Shown here in pieces: positions 16,569-25,802 of a DNA stretch of 64,000 bases (positions are counted from its first letter, which is position 1; each line of letters opens with the position of its first letter). The translations under genes were made by a program, and so were the position numbers. The stretch comes from Carbonatibacter sp965199245 (lineage in GTDB: Bacteria; Pseudomonadota; Alphaproteobacteria; Kiloniellales; Kiloniellaceae). The stretch covers positions 372,001-436,000 of the forward strand of contig CBDAQP010000003.1 of assembly GCA_965199245.1 (NCBI GenBank), read 5' to 3'. The notes under the pieces are model-generated. The model had not been told where the DNA came from, did no database searches, and was given only the letters and a program-made list of their open reading frames with translations.

Positions 16569-17306
16569 GTGGATAATCTTTTTCTTTTTGTTGCGGCCTT
16601 TGGGGCGGGGGTTTTAAATGCTGTGGCGGGTGGGGGGTCTTTTTTGACCTTTCCCGCGCTTGTCCTGACGGGCGTTCCTGTTTTGGCGGCCAATGCGACC
16701 TCGGCTGTTGCCGTCTTTCCGGGCTATCTGGCCTCTGCGGTCGGCTTTCGGCGGGAGCTGGCCCGCTATCCCCGGGCGGTTCTGGTGCGGATTTTGGGCC
16801 TGTCTGTGCTGGGGGGGGCCTCGGGGGCGGTTCTGTTGCTCAAGACGCCCCCTGATCTATTCCGGGCGATTGTGCCGTGGTTGCTGGTTTTGGCGACGGT
16901 GCTTTTTGCCTGTCAGGGGTCTCTGAAACGCTGGGCAGTGGGACGGCCTCGCGGGCGGGGGGTGGAGACCTGCGCGACCTGGGTTGTGACAAGCTATGCC
17001 GGCTTTTTCAATGGGGGAGCAGGGATCATTATTGTCACGCTTTTTTCTTTTTTGGGTCACCGTGATCTCAAGGCGATGATTGGTCTGAAAAATGCCATGT
17101 CCTTTGTGTTGACCGCGACCTCTGTTGCGATCTATGCGTCGGCGGGCCTGGTCTATGGCACCTTTGCACTGGTGATGATGGGGGGAACGATCATCGGGGG
17201 GTATTGCGGATCATTGATCGCGCGTTTTCTGCCCGAATGGCTCCTGCGAGGGGTGATTATCCTTATCGGGGTGGTGTTGAGTGTGACTTTTTTCCGCCAG
17301 GGCTAG
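16569..17306 (+). CDS. TSUP (TauE/SafE) family membrane exporter
   Basis: A 245-residue integral membrane protein with about eight hydrophobic segments in two halves. Each half opens with the family motif: FGAGVLNAVAGGGSFLTFPAL at the N-terminus and YAGFFNGGAGIIIV in the second half. TSUP proteins move sulfite, sulfonates or related organic anions across the inner membrane. The cysG-cysI cluster is only 4 kb away, which is compatible with sulfite handling but does not prove it. The gene converges with uppP, the stops being 7 bases apart. Confidence 0.85.
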   Translation: MDNLFLFVAAFGAGVLNAVAGGGSFLTFPALVLTGVPVLAANATSAVAVFPGYLASAVGFRRELARYPRAVLVRILGLSVLGGASGAVLLLKTPPDLFRAIVPWLLVLATVLFACQGSLKRWAVGRPRGRGVETCATWVVTSYAGFFNGGAGIIIVTLFSFLGHRDLKAMIGLKNAMSFVLTATSVAIYASAGLVYGTFALVMMGGTIIGGYCGSLIARFLPEWLLRGVIILIGVVLSVTFFRQG

Positions 17307-17313
17307 AGGGGCT

Positions 17314-18129
17314 TTAGAGAACTCCGGTCATGAGTGACAGCACCAGAACCCCGGACAGCACGAGGCGATAGAGGACAAAAACAGTAAAGCCCGTTTGTTG
17401 TAACCAGCGCATCATGACGAGGATCGCACCCCACGCACTGACAAAGGACAGGCCTGCGACGAGCAGGGCATCGCTCCAGAGCGTGGTAGTGCCTTCGGCG
17501 AAGAGGTCGATAGACAACAGCACACCTGCGGCGGTTGTGGTTGGTATGGCGAGCAAGAGCGAAAAGCGCGCGGCGTCTGTACGGCAGGCTCCGCAAAAAA
17601 GGGCGGCGGTGATTGTAATGCCTGCCCGACTGACCCCCGGGATCAAGGCAATGGCCTGACACAGGCCAATCACCATGACAATGCGCCAGCCAAGGTCGTC
17701 GAGCCTCAAACCGCCCGGTGTGCGGTCGGCCCACCAGAGGACAGCGGCAAAAAGTGCGGAACTGCCCGCGATCACCACCGGACTTCTAAATTCTGTTGCG
17801 ATGATGTCTTTGAACAACAATCCGACAATCACAACGGGGACAGTCGCGGCGGCGATTTTGAGCACAAGCTCTGTATCGGCGTGGTCTGTGCGCCCGCGTA
17901 AAAGTCGCAGTCCGCCCGAAAAAAGCCGCCCTGTTTCGGTGCGAAAGGCCACCAGAACAGCAAACAGGGTGCCCGCATGGGTCGCCACATCAATCGCCAG
18001 TCCCTGATCCGGCAGGCCCGTCACCGCCGGAAATAAAATCAGGTGCGCAGAAGATGAAACAGGCAAAAACTCTGTCACACCCTGAATGAGCGACAGCGCG
18101 AAAAGAGACCAGAGAGGAAGGTTGTCCAC
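17314..18129 (-). CDS. uppP: Undecaprenyl-diphosphatase
   Basis: From GTG 18129 the protein reads MDNLPLWSLFALSLIQGVTEFLPVSSSAHLIL-like, containing the BacA/UppP signature (QGVTEFLPVSSSAH, with catalytic Glu, Ser and His). The second motif is LIPGVSRAGITI. About eight membrane helices are visible in 271 residues, the normal size. It recycles undecaprenyl diphosphate to the monophosphate lipid carrier for peptidoglycan synthesis. The frame is open far upstream to 18630, but that part overlaps mnmC and is Pro/Arg-rich, so I start at the family N-terminus. It is divergent from mnmC. Confidence 0.9.
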   Translation of the reverse strand: MDNLPLWSLFALSLIQGVTEFLPVSSSAHLILFPAVTGLPDQGLAIDVATHAGTLFAVLVAFRTETGRLFSGGLRLLRGRTDHADTELVLKIAAATVPVVIVGLLFKDIIATEFRSPVVIAGSSALFAAVLWWADRTPGGLRLDDLGWRIVMVIGLCQAIALIPGVSRAGITITAALFCGACRTDAARFSLLLAIPTTTAAGVLLSIDLFAEGTTTLWSDALLVAGLSFVSAWGAILVMMRWLQQTGFTVFVLYRLVLSGVLVLSLMTGVL

Positions 18130-18230
18130 CTGTGTTGTCCTGTTAAAAAGGCGTGATTGAAGCAACGTTATCCTGTATAGAGACGGGCTGTTTTTATGGC
18201 AAGTTTTGTGGAAAGAGAAGTGATGTTTGT

Positions 18231-20219
18231 ATGATGACGACACCCCCCCGAAAGCCGGTTGTGATGGAGGCCGCACGGATTGACTGGCGGGCGGGGCGCA
18301 CACCGGTTTCCACACGCTTTGACGATATTTATTTTTCCTGTGACGACGGCCTTGCCGAAAGCCGTTTTGTGTTTCTGGACGGTGTGGGTGGTTCAGAAAA
18401 TCTGTTCGGGGCGCGGGTGTCCATTTTGGAAACAGGGTTTGGCGCGGGGTTGAATTTCCTGATGACCCGGGCGGCGTGGACAGAGTGGGCAAAAGACAAC
18501 AGCACCGCACGCCTGACCTTTGTCTCGGTCGAAGCCTACCCCCTGTCACGGGATGATCTGGCGACGGCTCTTGCCCCGTGGGCAGAGCTTGCCGAAGACG
18601 CACAGGCTCTTGTTGCGGCCTATCCGCCACTGCGGCGGGGAACGCATGTGCTGGACTTTGGTCAGGTGCGGTTGATTTTGCTATTTGGCGAGATCACAGA
18701 GGTTCTGCCCCGGTGTCGCGGCCCGTTTGATGCCATCTATATGGACGGCTTTGCCCCGGCAAAAAATCCGCAGATGTGGTGCGAGGCCGTTTATCGGCAA
18801 CTGGCCCGCCTCAGTCGGCAGGGGACGCGCCTTGCGACCTTTACCGCCGCAGGTCAGGTGCGCAGGGGCCTGACACAGGCCGGCTTTACACTGCACAAGG
18901 CCCCGGGATTTGGACGGAAGAGAGAACGTCTCATCGGCAGATTCGGCGATGCTCTGCCGCCCGGTTATGCTCTGGCGCAGACCCGCGTGCATCCCGGGGG
19001 ACGGATCGCGGTGATTGGTGCGGGGATTGCCGGAAACAGCATGGCTTTTCATCTCCATCGCGCGGGGTTTCGGGTTGATCTCTATGACCGGGCCGATGGA
19101 ATCGCCACTGGTGCGTCGGGTAATCCGGTGGCGATTTTTGAACCGACACTCCTGAATGAAAAAAGCCCGCTGGGGGATTTTTTACGGGTGGCCTTTCTAT
19201 ATGCCGAGACCTTTTATCATGACCTTGCCCGGACGCACCCGGGACTGTGGGCGGCGCGTTGCGGGTCTTTGCATCTGCCCAAAAACGACGCGGATTGCCA
19301 GCGGACAGCAATAGCGGCAGCGCATCCCTCTCTGCCCCGTGACCGCTATCGCCTCGTGACAAAGGATGAGGCCTCTGCTCTCTGTGGCAAGACTGTTGCC
19401 AAGGGTGGGTTGTGGTATGACAGGGCCGGTTGCCTTGATCCCCCGGCTCTTGCGCGGGCCTTGACAGAGGCGGTGTCCTTTCGTGGGAGCTGTCCGGTTC
19501 ACCGTCTGGAGAAACAGCAGGGGCGGTGGGTTCTCTATGACAAAGGCGCGGCGGTGTCGGGGGTTGCAGATGCCGTTGTGATCTGCACGGGTTATGATGC
19601 CGTTCATTTCGCGCAAACGAATCACTTTCCCCTCAATCGGAACAAGGGTCAGGTGACGATGATCCCTGTCGTGCCAGCGGCCCGGCACCAAAAGGCGATC
19701 ATCAGTGGACACTGTTATCTCTCCCCGCCTCTTTATCTTGGCGGACAATTTTGCCAGGTTTTGGGGGCAAGCTATCGGCGGTGGGGGGATGACAACCCCG
19801 AAAGCTGGCGGCGCACAACAGGCGAGTGTCAGCAGGATAATTTAAACCGGCTGGGGCAACAGTGTCCTGATTGGCAACAGGCCCTTGCGGCACAGCCTGC
19901 ACCGTGCTTTTCTAATCGGGCGTCATTGCGTGCAACCGTTGCAGACCGTTTTGCGATTGCGGGGCCGGTGCCGCGTTCGGGAAACGGGGACTCCCGGATC
20001 AGGGGCCTTTCGCCTGCCCGGCAGAGCCTGTCCTGTCATGATCGACTGTTCTGTTCTGTCGGGCACGGGTCACGGGGATTTGTCACGGCCCCGATTGTGG
20101 CGGCAATGGTGACGGCTCTGCTGTGCGGGCATCCCCTGCCGCTGTCTGCCGATCTGGTCGCCCGGCTTCATCCGGGGCGTTTTGCCCTGCGTCAACGAGC
20201 AAAGAGCGATGATTTTTAG
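18231..20219 (+). CDS. mnmC: Bifunctional tRNA 5-methylaminomethyl-2-thiouridine biosynthesis protein MnmC
   Basis: The N-terminal half is a SAM-dependent methyltransferase (SILETGFGAGLNFL, then MDGFAPAKNPQMW). The C-terminal half is an FAD oxidoreductase with the dinucleotide motif IAVIGAGIAGNSMAFHL and a VICTGYDAV segment. In enteric bacteria the oxidase removes the carboxymethyl group from cmnm5s2U34 and the methylase makes mnm5s2U34 in tRNAs for Lys, Glu and Gln. The length of 662 residues is normal. ATG 18231 follows a GAGAAG motif. The last third (about 20000-20060) is less conserved but uninterrupted. Confidence 0.9.
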   Translation: MMTTPPRKPVVMEAARIDWRAGRTPVSTRFDDIYFSCDDGLAESRFVFLDGVGGSENLFGARVSILETGFGAGLNFLMTRAAWTEWAKDNSTARLTFVSVEAYPLSRDDLATALAPWAELAEDAQALVAAYPPLRRGTHVLDFGQVRLILLFGEITEVLPRCRGPFDAIYMDGFAPAKNPQMWCEAVYRQLARLSRQGTRLATFTAAGQVRRGLTQAGFTLHKAPGFGRKRERLIGRFGDALPPGYALAQTRVHPGGRIAVIGAGIAGNSMAFHLHRAGFRVDLYDRADGIATGASGNPVAIFEPTLLNEKSPLGDFLRVAFLYAETFYHDLARTHPGLWAARCGSLHLPKNDADCQRTAIAAAHPSLPRDRYRLVTKDEASALCGKTVAKGGLWYDRAGCLDPPALARALTEAVSFRGSCPVHRLEKQQGRWVLYDKGAAVSGVADAVVICTGYDAVHFAQTNHFPLNRNKGQVTMIPVVPAARHQKAIISGHCYLSPPLYLGGQFCQVLGASYRRWGDDNPESWRRTTGECQQDNLNRLGQQCPDWQQALAAQPAPCFSNRASLRATVADRFAIAGPVPRSGNGDSRIRGLSPARQSLSCHDRLFCSVGHGSRGFVTAPIVAAMVTALLCGHPLPLSADLVARLHPGRFALRQRAKSDDF

Positions 20220-20228
20220 GTGGAGAGG

Positions 20229-21278
20229 ATGGACAAAAAAAACGCCGGGCGGAGGGCCTTTGTGGAGACACACCATTGGGGGCAGGCCCGTCTGGAGGCC
20301 CTGCCTGCGGATGCGTCTGCGCGGCGATACTATCGTTTAAGAGAGACAAAAAAATCGGTCTTGCTCATGGAGGCACCGCCGGCCTGTGAACCTGTGGCCC
20401 CTTTTGTCAAGGTGGCCCGTCATCTGTGCGCCCTGGGTTTGTCTGCGCCACAGATTTTGGCCTGTGATGAGGACCGGGGTTTTTTGCTGTTGGAAGATTT
20501 CGGTGTGGAGACCTATACGCGCTGTCTCGAACGGGGGGACAACGCACAGGTGCTTTATGAAACGGCGGTGCGCTGTCTGGCGGAATTACATGGCAGGCCG
20601 GAGGCGGCGGATATTGACCTGCCGTCTTATGATCTGGTGTCTTTCCTGCGCGAGGCCCTGTTATTCGTGGATTGGCATTTTCCGGCGGTGAGTGGTCAGA
20701 TCATGGCGGATTCTGTACGACAGGCCTATGTGGCGGCGTGGTGCTCTGTTTTTGATCATCTCACGCCGCAGACCCCGACCCTCGTCCTGCGCGATTTTCA
20801 TGTTGATAACCTCATGCTGTTGTCAGGGCGAACGGGGATCAGACGCTGTGGATTGCTGGATTTTCAGGATGCCGTCATCGGCCCGCCGGCCTATGATCTT
20901 GTTTCGCTCCTCGAAGATGCGCGCCGCGATGTTGCCCCCTCCCTTGCAGAGGCTCTGTTGGAAAGCTATTTCAGGGCAGCCCCGACACAGATGCGGGCGG
21001 TCTTTATGCCCTGGTATCGGGCCTGTGGGGTTCAGCGTCATTGCAAGGTTGCAGGCATTTTTATTCGCCTGGCCGTCCGTGATGGGCGAACACACTACCC
21101 GACCCATATTCCACGGGTCATGCGTTTGCTCCGCGCCGGGCTGACTGCGCCTGTTTTGGCTCCTGTACGGCGTTGGTTTGAACGGCACTGCCCCAACGAT
21201 TGCACCCCGGTTCTGGATAGAAAAAGCCTGTGTGACCTCGCCCTGGAATCGCAGAACCGGGGGATCATGATAAAATAA
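20229..21278 (+). CDS. AmgK-like cell-wall sugar kinase (APH family)
   Basis: An aminoglycoside-phosphotransferase-fold kinase of 349 residues. FLLLEDFGVETY belongs to the N-lobe, LVLRDFHVDNLML is the catalytic loop (Asp and Asn visible), and LLDFQDAVIGPPAYDLVSLLEDAR is the metal-binding DFQ loop. This spacing is typical of AmgK, which phosphorylates N-acetylmuramate and N-acetylglucosamine at the anomeric position for peptidoglycan recycling. The usual partner murU does not follow. ATG 20229 has AGGTGG 5 bases upstream; a GTG at 20220 is the other option. It is separated from mnmC by 9 bases, so likely co-transcribed. Confidence 0.75.
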   Translation: MDKKNAGRRAFVETHHWGQARLEALPADASARRYYRLRETKKSVLLMEAPPACEPVAPFVKVARHLCALGLSAPQILACDEDRGFLLLEDFGVETYTRCLERGDNAQVLYETAVRCLAELHGRPEAADIDLPSYDLVSFLREALLFVDWHFPAVSGQIMADSVRQAYVAAWCSVFDHLTPQTPTLVLRDFHVDNLMLLSGRTGIRRCGLLDFQDAVIGPPAYDLVSLLEDARRDVAPSLAEALLESYFRAAPTQMRAVFMPWYRACGVQRHCKVAGIFIRLAVRDGRTHYPTHIPRVMRLLRAGLTAPVLAPVRRWFERHCPNDCTPVLDRKSLCDLALESQNRGIMIK

Positions 21279-21410
21279 CAATCAAAGAATGTATAAAAAG
21301 ATCTTTTTTTGGTACGGGATGAAAAACCGATTGCTCAAGATTGTTTGAATTGATTCTATATTATTGATTTTAAATTATTTTTCATTTTTAACAATCAAAA
21401 AATGTATAAA
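21276..21410 (+). repeat. Direct repeat pair in AT-rich cysG leader
   Basis: A 22-base sequence (21276-21297, core AACAATCAAAGAATGTATAA) recurs at 21389-21410 with one mismatch, 113 bases apart. It lies in an AT-rich region between the AmgK-like kinase and cysG that also holds AAAAAGATCTTTTT (a possible terminator). Binding sites for a regulator of the sulfite-reduction operon are one explanation. Confidence 0.6.
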
Positions 21411-21492
21411 TAATAATTTTTTGCGTTTTCTCTTGTTGTTTTTTGGAAACTCTGTCATTCTGATCATCACAAGGAGTTTGAGAGCGGCGGTC

Positions 21493-22923
21493 ATGGAACA
21501 TTTTCCACTCTTTTTTGATCTCAGGAAACGTCCTGTTTTGCTGGTCGGCGGGGGCGATAATGCCGTGCGTAAAGTGCGCCTGTTGCGTAAGGCTGCGCCG
21601 CAGATCACGGTGGTTGCCCCGTCTCTGTGCGATGAATTGCAACAGTTGGCCGCAGGCGGTCATCTGCGCCATGTGGCGCGGCCTTTTTGCGACGGGGATG
21701 TGGTGGGTCAGGCCCTTGTCTTTGCAGCAACGGATTTGGATGATGTTGATCGTGCTGTTGCAGCGGCAGCGCGGGCGCAGGGCGTTCCGGTCAATGCGGT
21801 GGACAAGCCTGCACTGTCTGATTTCATTACCCCGGCGATTGTTGATCGTGCGCCCCTGGTCGTGGCGATTTGTAGTTCCGGGGCCGCCCCGATTGTGGTG
21901 CGGAACCTGCGTGAAAAAATTGAATCCCTTTTACATCCGTCGCTGGGGCGTTTGGTGCGCTTTGCCGATAGCTTTCGCGCGGCGGTGCGGGCAACACGGC
22001 AAAACCCGATTGGACGCCGCCGTTTCTGGGAAGATTTTTTCGCAGGTTCTGTCGCCCAGAATTATCTGTCCGGGCGCACACAGCTGGCGCATGAACAGAT
22101 GCTCAAACTGGTCAACAGTCCAGAACCGGACGTCAAGGGACATGTTGCGATTGTCGGGGCCGGGCCGGGTGATCCCGATCTGTTGACCTTTCGCGCGATG
22201 CGGTTCATGCAACAGGCGGATGTGGTGGTGTATGACCGTCTGGTTGATCCGGCGATTCTGGACTACGTTCGCCGCGATGCAGATCGCATCTACGCGGGCA
22301 AGGCCCCGGGCCGTCATGTCATGACACAGACACAGATCAATCGGGTTTTGATTGACGAGGCCCGGGCGGGTCGTCGTGTTGTCCGTTTGAAAAGCGGGGA
22401 TCCCTTTATCTTCGGGCGCGGGGGGGAAGAAATTGATGTGTTACGTCAAGAGGGGGTTGATTTTGATCTTGTCCCCGGGGTGACGGCGGCAACGGGCTGT
22501 GCGGCCTCTGCAGCGGTTCCCCTGACGCACCGCGATCATGCGTCGATGGTGACTTTTGTCACGGGCCATGCCGGCGATGGCATTGAAGAGGCCGACTGGG
22601 CCAGGCTTGTCCATGCGCGTCAGACGCTCGTGTTTTATATGGGGGTGGGCAAGTCAGCCGATATTTCCGCGCGTTTGATGGCACAGGGGATGGACGGGCA
22701 AACGCCAATTGCCTTTATTGAAAAGGGAACCCGCCCCGCCCAGCGCGTGATTCCGGGCAAACTTGTTGATCTGGGGGCACTGGCCCACCGCTATGGCATT
22801 ACTGCCCCGGCCTTGATTGTCGTGGGACAGGTCGCCAACTATGCACAGTTACAACTGGTCGCAGAGCCGGAACTCTTTGACCGGCCCGTCGCTGACCTGT
22901 GCGCAACCGGGGGGACGCGATAA
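21493..22923 (+). CDS. cysG: Siroheme synthase (multifunctional)
   Basis: Residues 1-150 form the precorrin-2 dehydrogenase/sirohydrochlorin ferrochelatase domain (MEHFPLFFDLRKRPVLLVGGG, with the NAD-binding glycines). Residues 215-460 are the uroporphyrinogen-III C-methyltransferase domain (VAIVGAGPGDPDLLT, YDRLVDPAIL, RLKSGDPFIFGRGGEE, VPGVTAATGCAA). It converts uroporphyrinogen III to siroheme, the cofactor of the sulfite reductase encoded two genes on. The frame extends upstream to 21364, but the family start is ATG 21493. It heads a sulfite-reduction operon. Confidence 0.95.
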   Translation: MEHFPLFFDLRKRPVLLVGGGDNAVRKVRLLRKAAPQITVVAPSLCDELQQLAAGGHLRHVARPFCDGDVVGQALVFAATDLDDVDRAVAAAARAQGVPVNAVDKPALSDFITPAIVDRAPLVVAICSSGAAPIVVRNLREKIESLLHPSLGRLVRFADSFRAAVRATRQNPIGRRRFWEDFFAGSVAQNYLSGRTQLAHEQMLKLVNSPEPDVKGHVAIVGAGPGDPDLLTFRAMRFMQQADVVVYDRLVDPAILDYVRRDADRIYAGKAPGRHVMTQTQINRVLIDEARAGRRVVRLKSGDPFIFGRGGEEIDVLRQEGVDFDLVPGVTAATGCAASAAVPLTHRDHASMVTFVTGHAGDGIEEADWARLVHARQTLVFYMGVGKSADISARLMAQGMDGQTPIAFIEKGTRPAQRVIPGKLVDLGALAHRYGITAPALIVVGQVANYAQLQLVAEPELFDRPVADLCATGGTR

Positions 22924-22928
22924 CCATT

Positions 22929-23228
22929 ATGAAACAACAGATGATGACGGCTAACCGCTTGCTGGATGGTGAGGTGGTTTATCTTTGCGACGATGGCACC
23001 TGGTCCGAAGACCACAACCGCGCCCGTGTTGTTGCTGAGCCGGGAGAGGTTACAGAGGTGCAAACAATCGCGCAACAGGCGCAACAGGCGCAGACTGTTG
23101 TCGGGGCTTACCTCGCTAGGGTGGGCCGCGCGGATGATGGCACATTGACTTTACTCTCGATGAAGGAAACGATCCGTGCCACTGGCCCCACAACACGCCG
23201 CGACCTGGGCAAGCAAGCGCGCGTGTGA
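22929..23228 (+). CDS. DUF2849 protein of the sulfite-reduction operon
   Basis: A 99-residue soluble protein (TANRLLDGEVVYLCDDGTWS, then an Ala/Gln-rich middle and GAYLARVGRADDGT). DUF2849 proteins occur between cysG and the hemoprotein sulfite reductase gene in alphaproteobacteria and are assumed to assist that pathway; the biochemical role is not known to me. It is 5 bases after cysG and 9 before cysI, so in the same transcript. Confidence 0.85.
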   Translation: MKQQMMTANRLLDGEVVYLCDDGTWSEDHNRARVVAEPGEVTEVQTIAQQAQQAQTVVGAYLARVGRADDGTLTLLSMKETIRATGPTTRRDLGKQARV

Positions 23229-23237
23229 GGAAAGATC

Positions 23238-24893
23238 ATGTATAGATACGATGAATTTGACCATAGTTTTGTCACCCAGCGCGTGGCCCAGTTTCGCGAT
23301 CAGATTGCCCGTCGCCTGTCTGGTGAACTGTCAGAGGATGAATTCAAGCCGTTGCGTTTGATGAACGGTTTGTATCTTCAGCTTCATGCCTACATGTTGC
23401 GGGTGGCGATTCCCTACGGGTGTTTCAATGCGCGGCAAATGCGGATGCTGGCCCACATTGCCCGCACCTACGACAAGGGCTATGGTCACTTTACAACGCG
23501 TCAGAATATTCAGTATAACTGGCCTGTGCTCCGCGACGTTCCGGCGATTCTGGACGATCTGGCCTCTGTCGAGATGCACGCGCTTCAAACCTCGGGTAAC
23601 TGCATTCGCAACACGACCTCGGATCAATATGCCGGGGTTGCCGCCGATGAAATCGAAGACCCGCGCGTTTACTGCGAGATTATCCGCCAGTGGTCCTCGA
23701 TTCATCCCGAATTTACTTTTCTGCCCCGCAAATTCAAGGTCGCAGTGACGGGGGCGACGACAGACCGGGCCGCCATTCGGGTTCATGACATCGGGCTGGC
23801 CCTCAAACGTAACGGGTCGGGTGATATCGGGTTTGAAGTCTATGTCGGGGGGGGGCAAGGACGAACGCCAATGATTGCCCGGATGATCTGTGACTTTTTG
23901 CCGCGTGAACACCTGATTAGCTACCTCGAAGCCATCCTGCGCGTCTATAATCAGTATGGACGGCGGGATAATAAATACAAAGCCCGCATTAAAATTCTGG
24001 TTCACGAAACGGGAATTGATGAAATTCGCACCCGTGTTGACGAAGAGTGGGCGCGGATCAGGGACTCTGCGCTGAACTTGCCTGCGGATGACATTGAACG
24101 GATCAACCGCTATTTCTCGCCGCCCGATTATGAAAATCTGGCCGATCAGCCCCCTGTGCTTGCGGCGATGCGCTTTGAACACAGGGACTTTGATCACTGG
24201 GTCAGGGCCAATGTCGTCGCCCATAAACAGCCCGGCTATGCTATTGCCAATATTTCACTCAAGCCCATTGGCGAAGCCCCCGGCGACATCACGGCGGAAC
24301 AGATGGACAGGGTGGCCGATCTGGCGGATCACTATAGTCTGGGTGAAATTCGCGCGACACACGAACAAAATCTGACCCTTGCCCATGTCCGCCAGGACGC
24401 GCTTTTTGATCTGTGGCGCGGATTGGATGAGGTCGGCCTTGCAACGGCGAATCTGGGCATGATTTCTGATATGATTGCCTGCCCGGGGCTGGATTATTGT
24501 TCGCTGGCCAATGCCCGTGCAATTCCGGTGGCCCAACGGATCAGCACGCGCTTTGCCGATCTTGAGCGTCAACATAGCATCGGCGAACTCAAGCTCAAGA
24601 TTTCGGGCTGTATCAATGCCTGCGGTCATCATCATGTGGGACACATCGGCATTCTGGGTGTGGATCGTAAAGGCGTGGAAAACTACCAGATTACCCTGGG
24701 CGGGTCGGCGGATAATGCGGCGGCGATTGGTCAGGTGATTGGCCCGGGCTTTGATTATGACGAAATAGTTGATGCGGTTGAAAAAATCGTCAATACCTAT
24801 GTCGATATGCGAAAATCCTGTGATGAGACCTTTCTTCAGACCTTTCAACGTGTTGGCATGGATCCTTTTCGGGAGCGTCTCTATGCCGCGTGA
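23238..24893 (+). CDS. cysI: Nitrite/sulfite reductase hemoprotein
   Basis: A 551-residue two-repeat siroheme enzyme. The substrate-binding stretch TSGNCIRNTTSDQYAG and the siroheme/4Fe-4S cysteine clusters are present: CPGLDYCSLA then SGCINACGHHHVGHIG, giving the C-X5-C ... C-X3-C pattern. With siroheme from CysG it reduces sulfite to sulfide in six electrons, with ferredoxin or another donor; a ferredoxin gene lies 900 bases downstream. The operon context points to sulfite rather than nitrite as substrate. Confidence 0.9.
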   Translation: MYRYDEFDHSFVTQRVAQFRDQIARRLSGELSEDEFKPLRLMNGLYLQLHAYMLRVAIPYGCFNARQMRMLAHIARTYDKGYGHFTTRQNIQYNWPVLRDVPAILDDLASVEMHALQTSGNCIRNTTSDQYAGVAADEIEDPRVYCEIIRQWSSIHPEFTFLPRKFKVAVTGATTDRAAIRVHDIGLALKRNGSGDIGFEVYVGGGQGRTPMIARMICDFLPREHLISYLEAILRVYNQYGRRDNKYKARIKILVHETGIDEIRTRVDEEWARIRDSALNLPADDIERINRYFSPPDYENLADQPPVLAAMRFEHRDFDHWVRANVVAHKQPGYAIANISLKPIGEAPGDITAEQMDRVADLADHYSLGEIRATHEQNLTLAHVRQDALFDLWRGLDEVGLATANLGMISDMIACPGLDYCSLANARAIPVAQRISTRFADLERQHSIGELKLKISGCINACGHHHVGHIGILGVDRKGVENYQITLGGSADNAAAIGQVIGPGFDYDEIVDAVEKIVNTYVDMRKSCDETFLQTFQRVGMDPFRERLYAA

Positions 24894-25123
24894 GCGGGGA
24901 CAGCAACCACCGGAGCCAGCGCGCAATGCCCGGGATCACAAATCAAAATCACGGCGTTCTGGTCTGAACAGGCAGATTATTTTGATCGCGTTGCCCGACC
25001 TGCGTGTTGCCGAAGATGCCATGAGCTGTTTGCCCTCCACAACCCGGGTTGAGAGGCGGCGGCTGTAGGCCCCGCGCAAAACAGCGCAAAACAGAATGCC
25101 GACTCTCCTTTGACTCTGACAGG

Positions 25124-25636
25124 ATGAAAAAAGCAATGGCGTTAATTGTAAATGGTCGTGTGGTTACGGATGATTGGGTGCGACTCGCCGATGACGCTCC
25201 CTTGCCCGGCGGGGGTGGTCATGTCATCGTCGGTTTTGCGCGTTGGCAGGCGGAAAAATCTATCCTCCGCGCGTCTGATCTGGTCTGTGGTGTCTGGCTT
25301 GACGCGCACCAATCCTCCGAAGTGCTGTGTGATGATTTGGACAGCCTTGACCTTGTCGCGCTGAATTTTCCGGCCTTTGCCGATGGGCGTGGCTTTACCT
25401 CTGGTCGGGTCTTGCGCGAACGCTATGGCTTTCGGGGGCAAATTCGGGCCACAGGGGCCTTTATCCTCGATCAAATCGACCTGTTGCGGCGTTGTGGTTT
25501 TGATGCCTTTGAAACCGAAAAACCCGAAGTTATCCGGGGCATCATGCGCAATACACTGGCGCAGGTGCGCGTTTACTATCAACCTGGTCAGGACACACAG
25601 GATGAAACCGTTTCCGTTTTGCGCCGTCGCTTGTGA
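25124..25636 (+). CDS. DUF934 protein, sulfite-reduction associated
   Basis: A 170-residue protein (MALIVNGRVVTDDWVRL, FADGRGFTSGRVLRERYGFRG, IRATGAFILDQIDLLRRCGFDAF). DUF934 members follow cysI or cysH in proteobacterial sulfate assimilation operons and are named probable oxidoreductases of sulfite reduction, without firm biochemistry. Normally cysH stands between cysI and this gene; here there are only 230 non-coding bases. Starts at 25124 or 25136 are equally possible. Confidence 0.85.
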   Translation: MKKAMALIVNGRVVTDDWVRLADDAPLPGGGGHVIVGFARWQAEKSILRASDLVCGVWLDAHQSSEVLCDDLDSLDLVALNFPAFADGRGFTSGRVLRERYGFRGQIRATGAFILDQIDLLRRCGFDAFETEKPEVIRGIMRNTLAQVRVYYQPGQDTQDETVSVLRRRL

Positions 25637-25669
25637 CACGGGGGGTTATCTGTAACACGGGGGGTCATC
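25632..25669. repeat. Two tandem 19-base repeats
   Basis: The 19-mers 25632-25650 and 25651-25669 (core ACACGGGGGG) match except at two positions, and the first includes the stop of the DUF934 gene. The function is unknown; the G-runs could form a structure in RNA. Confidence 0.6.
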
Positions 25670-25802
25670 GCGCAGGTTCACGTGGTTTTTTGTGCGCTTG
25701 TGAGCCGGAGACCTGTGAAAACCCCGCGCCGCGCTCAATTGCCCTCTTGCAGTCCCGCAGAGATCAGCTATGTCAGGGGCCATAATAACAAGGAGTCATT
25801 CC

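Noticed and set aside
20220..20228. GTG 20220 as the start of the AmgK-like gene
   Set aside because: It would overlap the ribosome-binding motif AGGTGG that suits ATG 20229.
24885..25068. 61-codon frame between cysI and the DUF934 gene
   Set aside because: Arg/Pro-rich with no resemblance to CysH or any small Cys-operon protein; it starts inside the cysI end.
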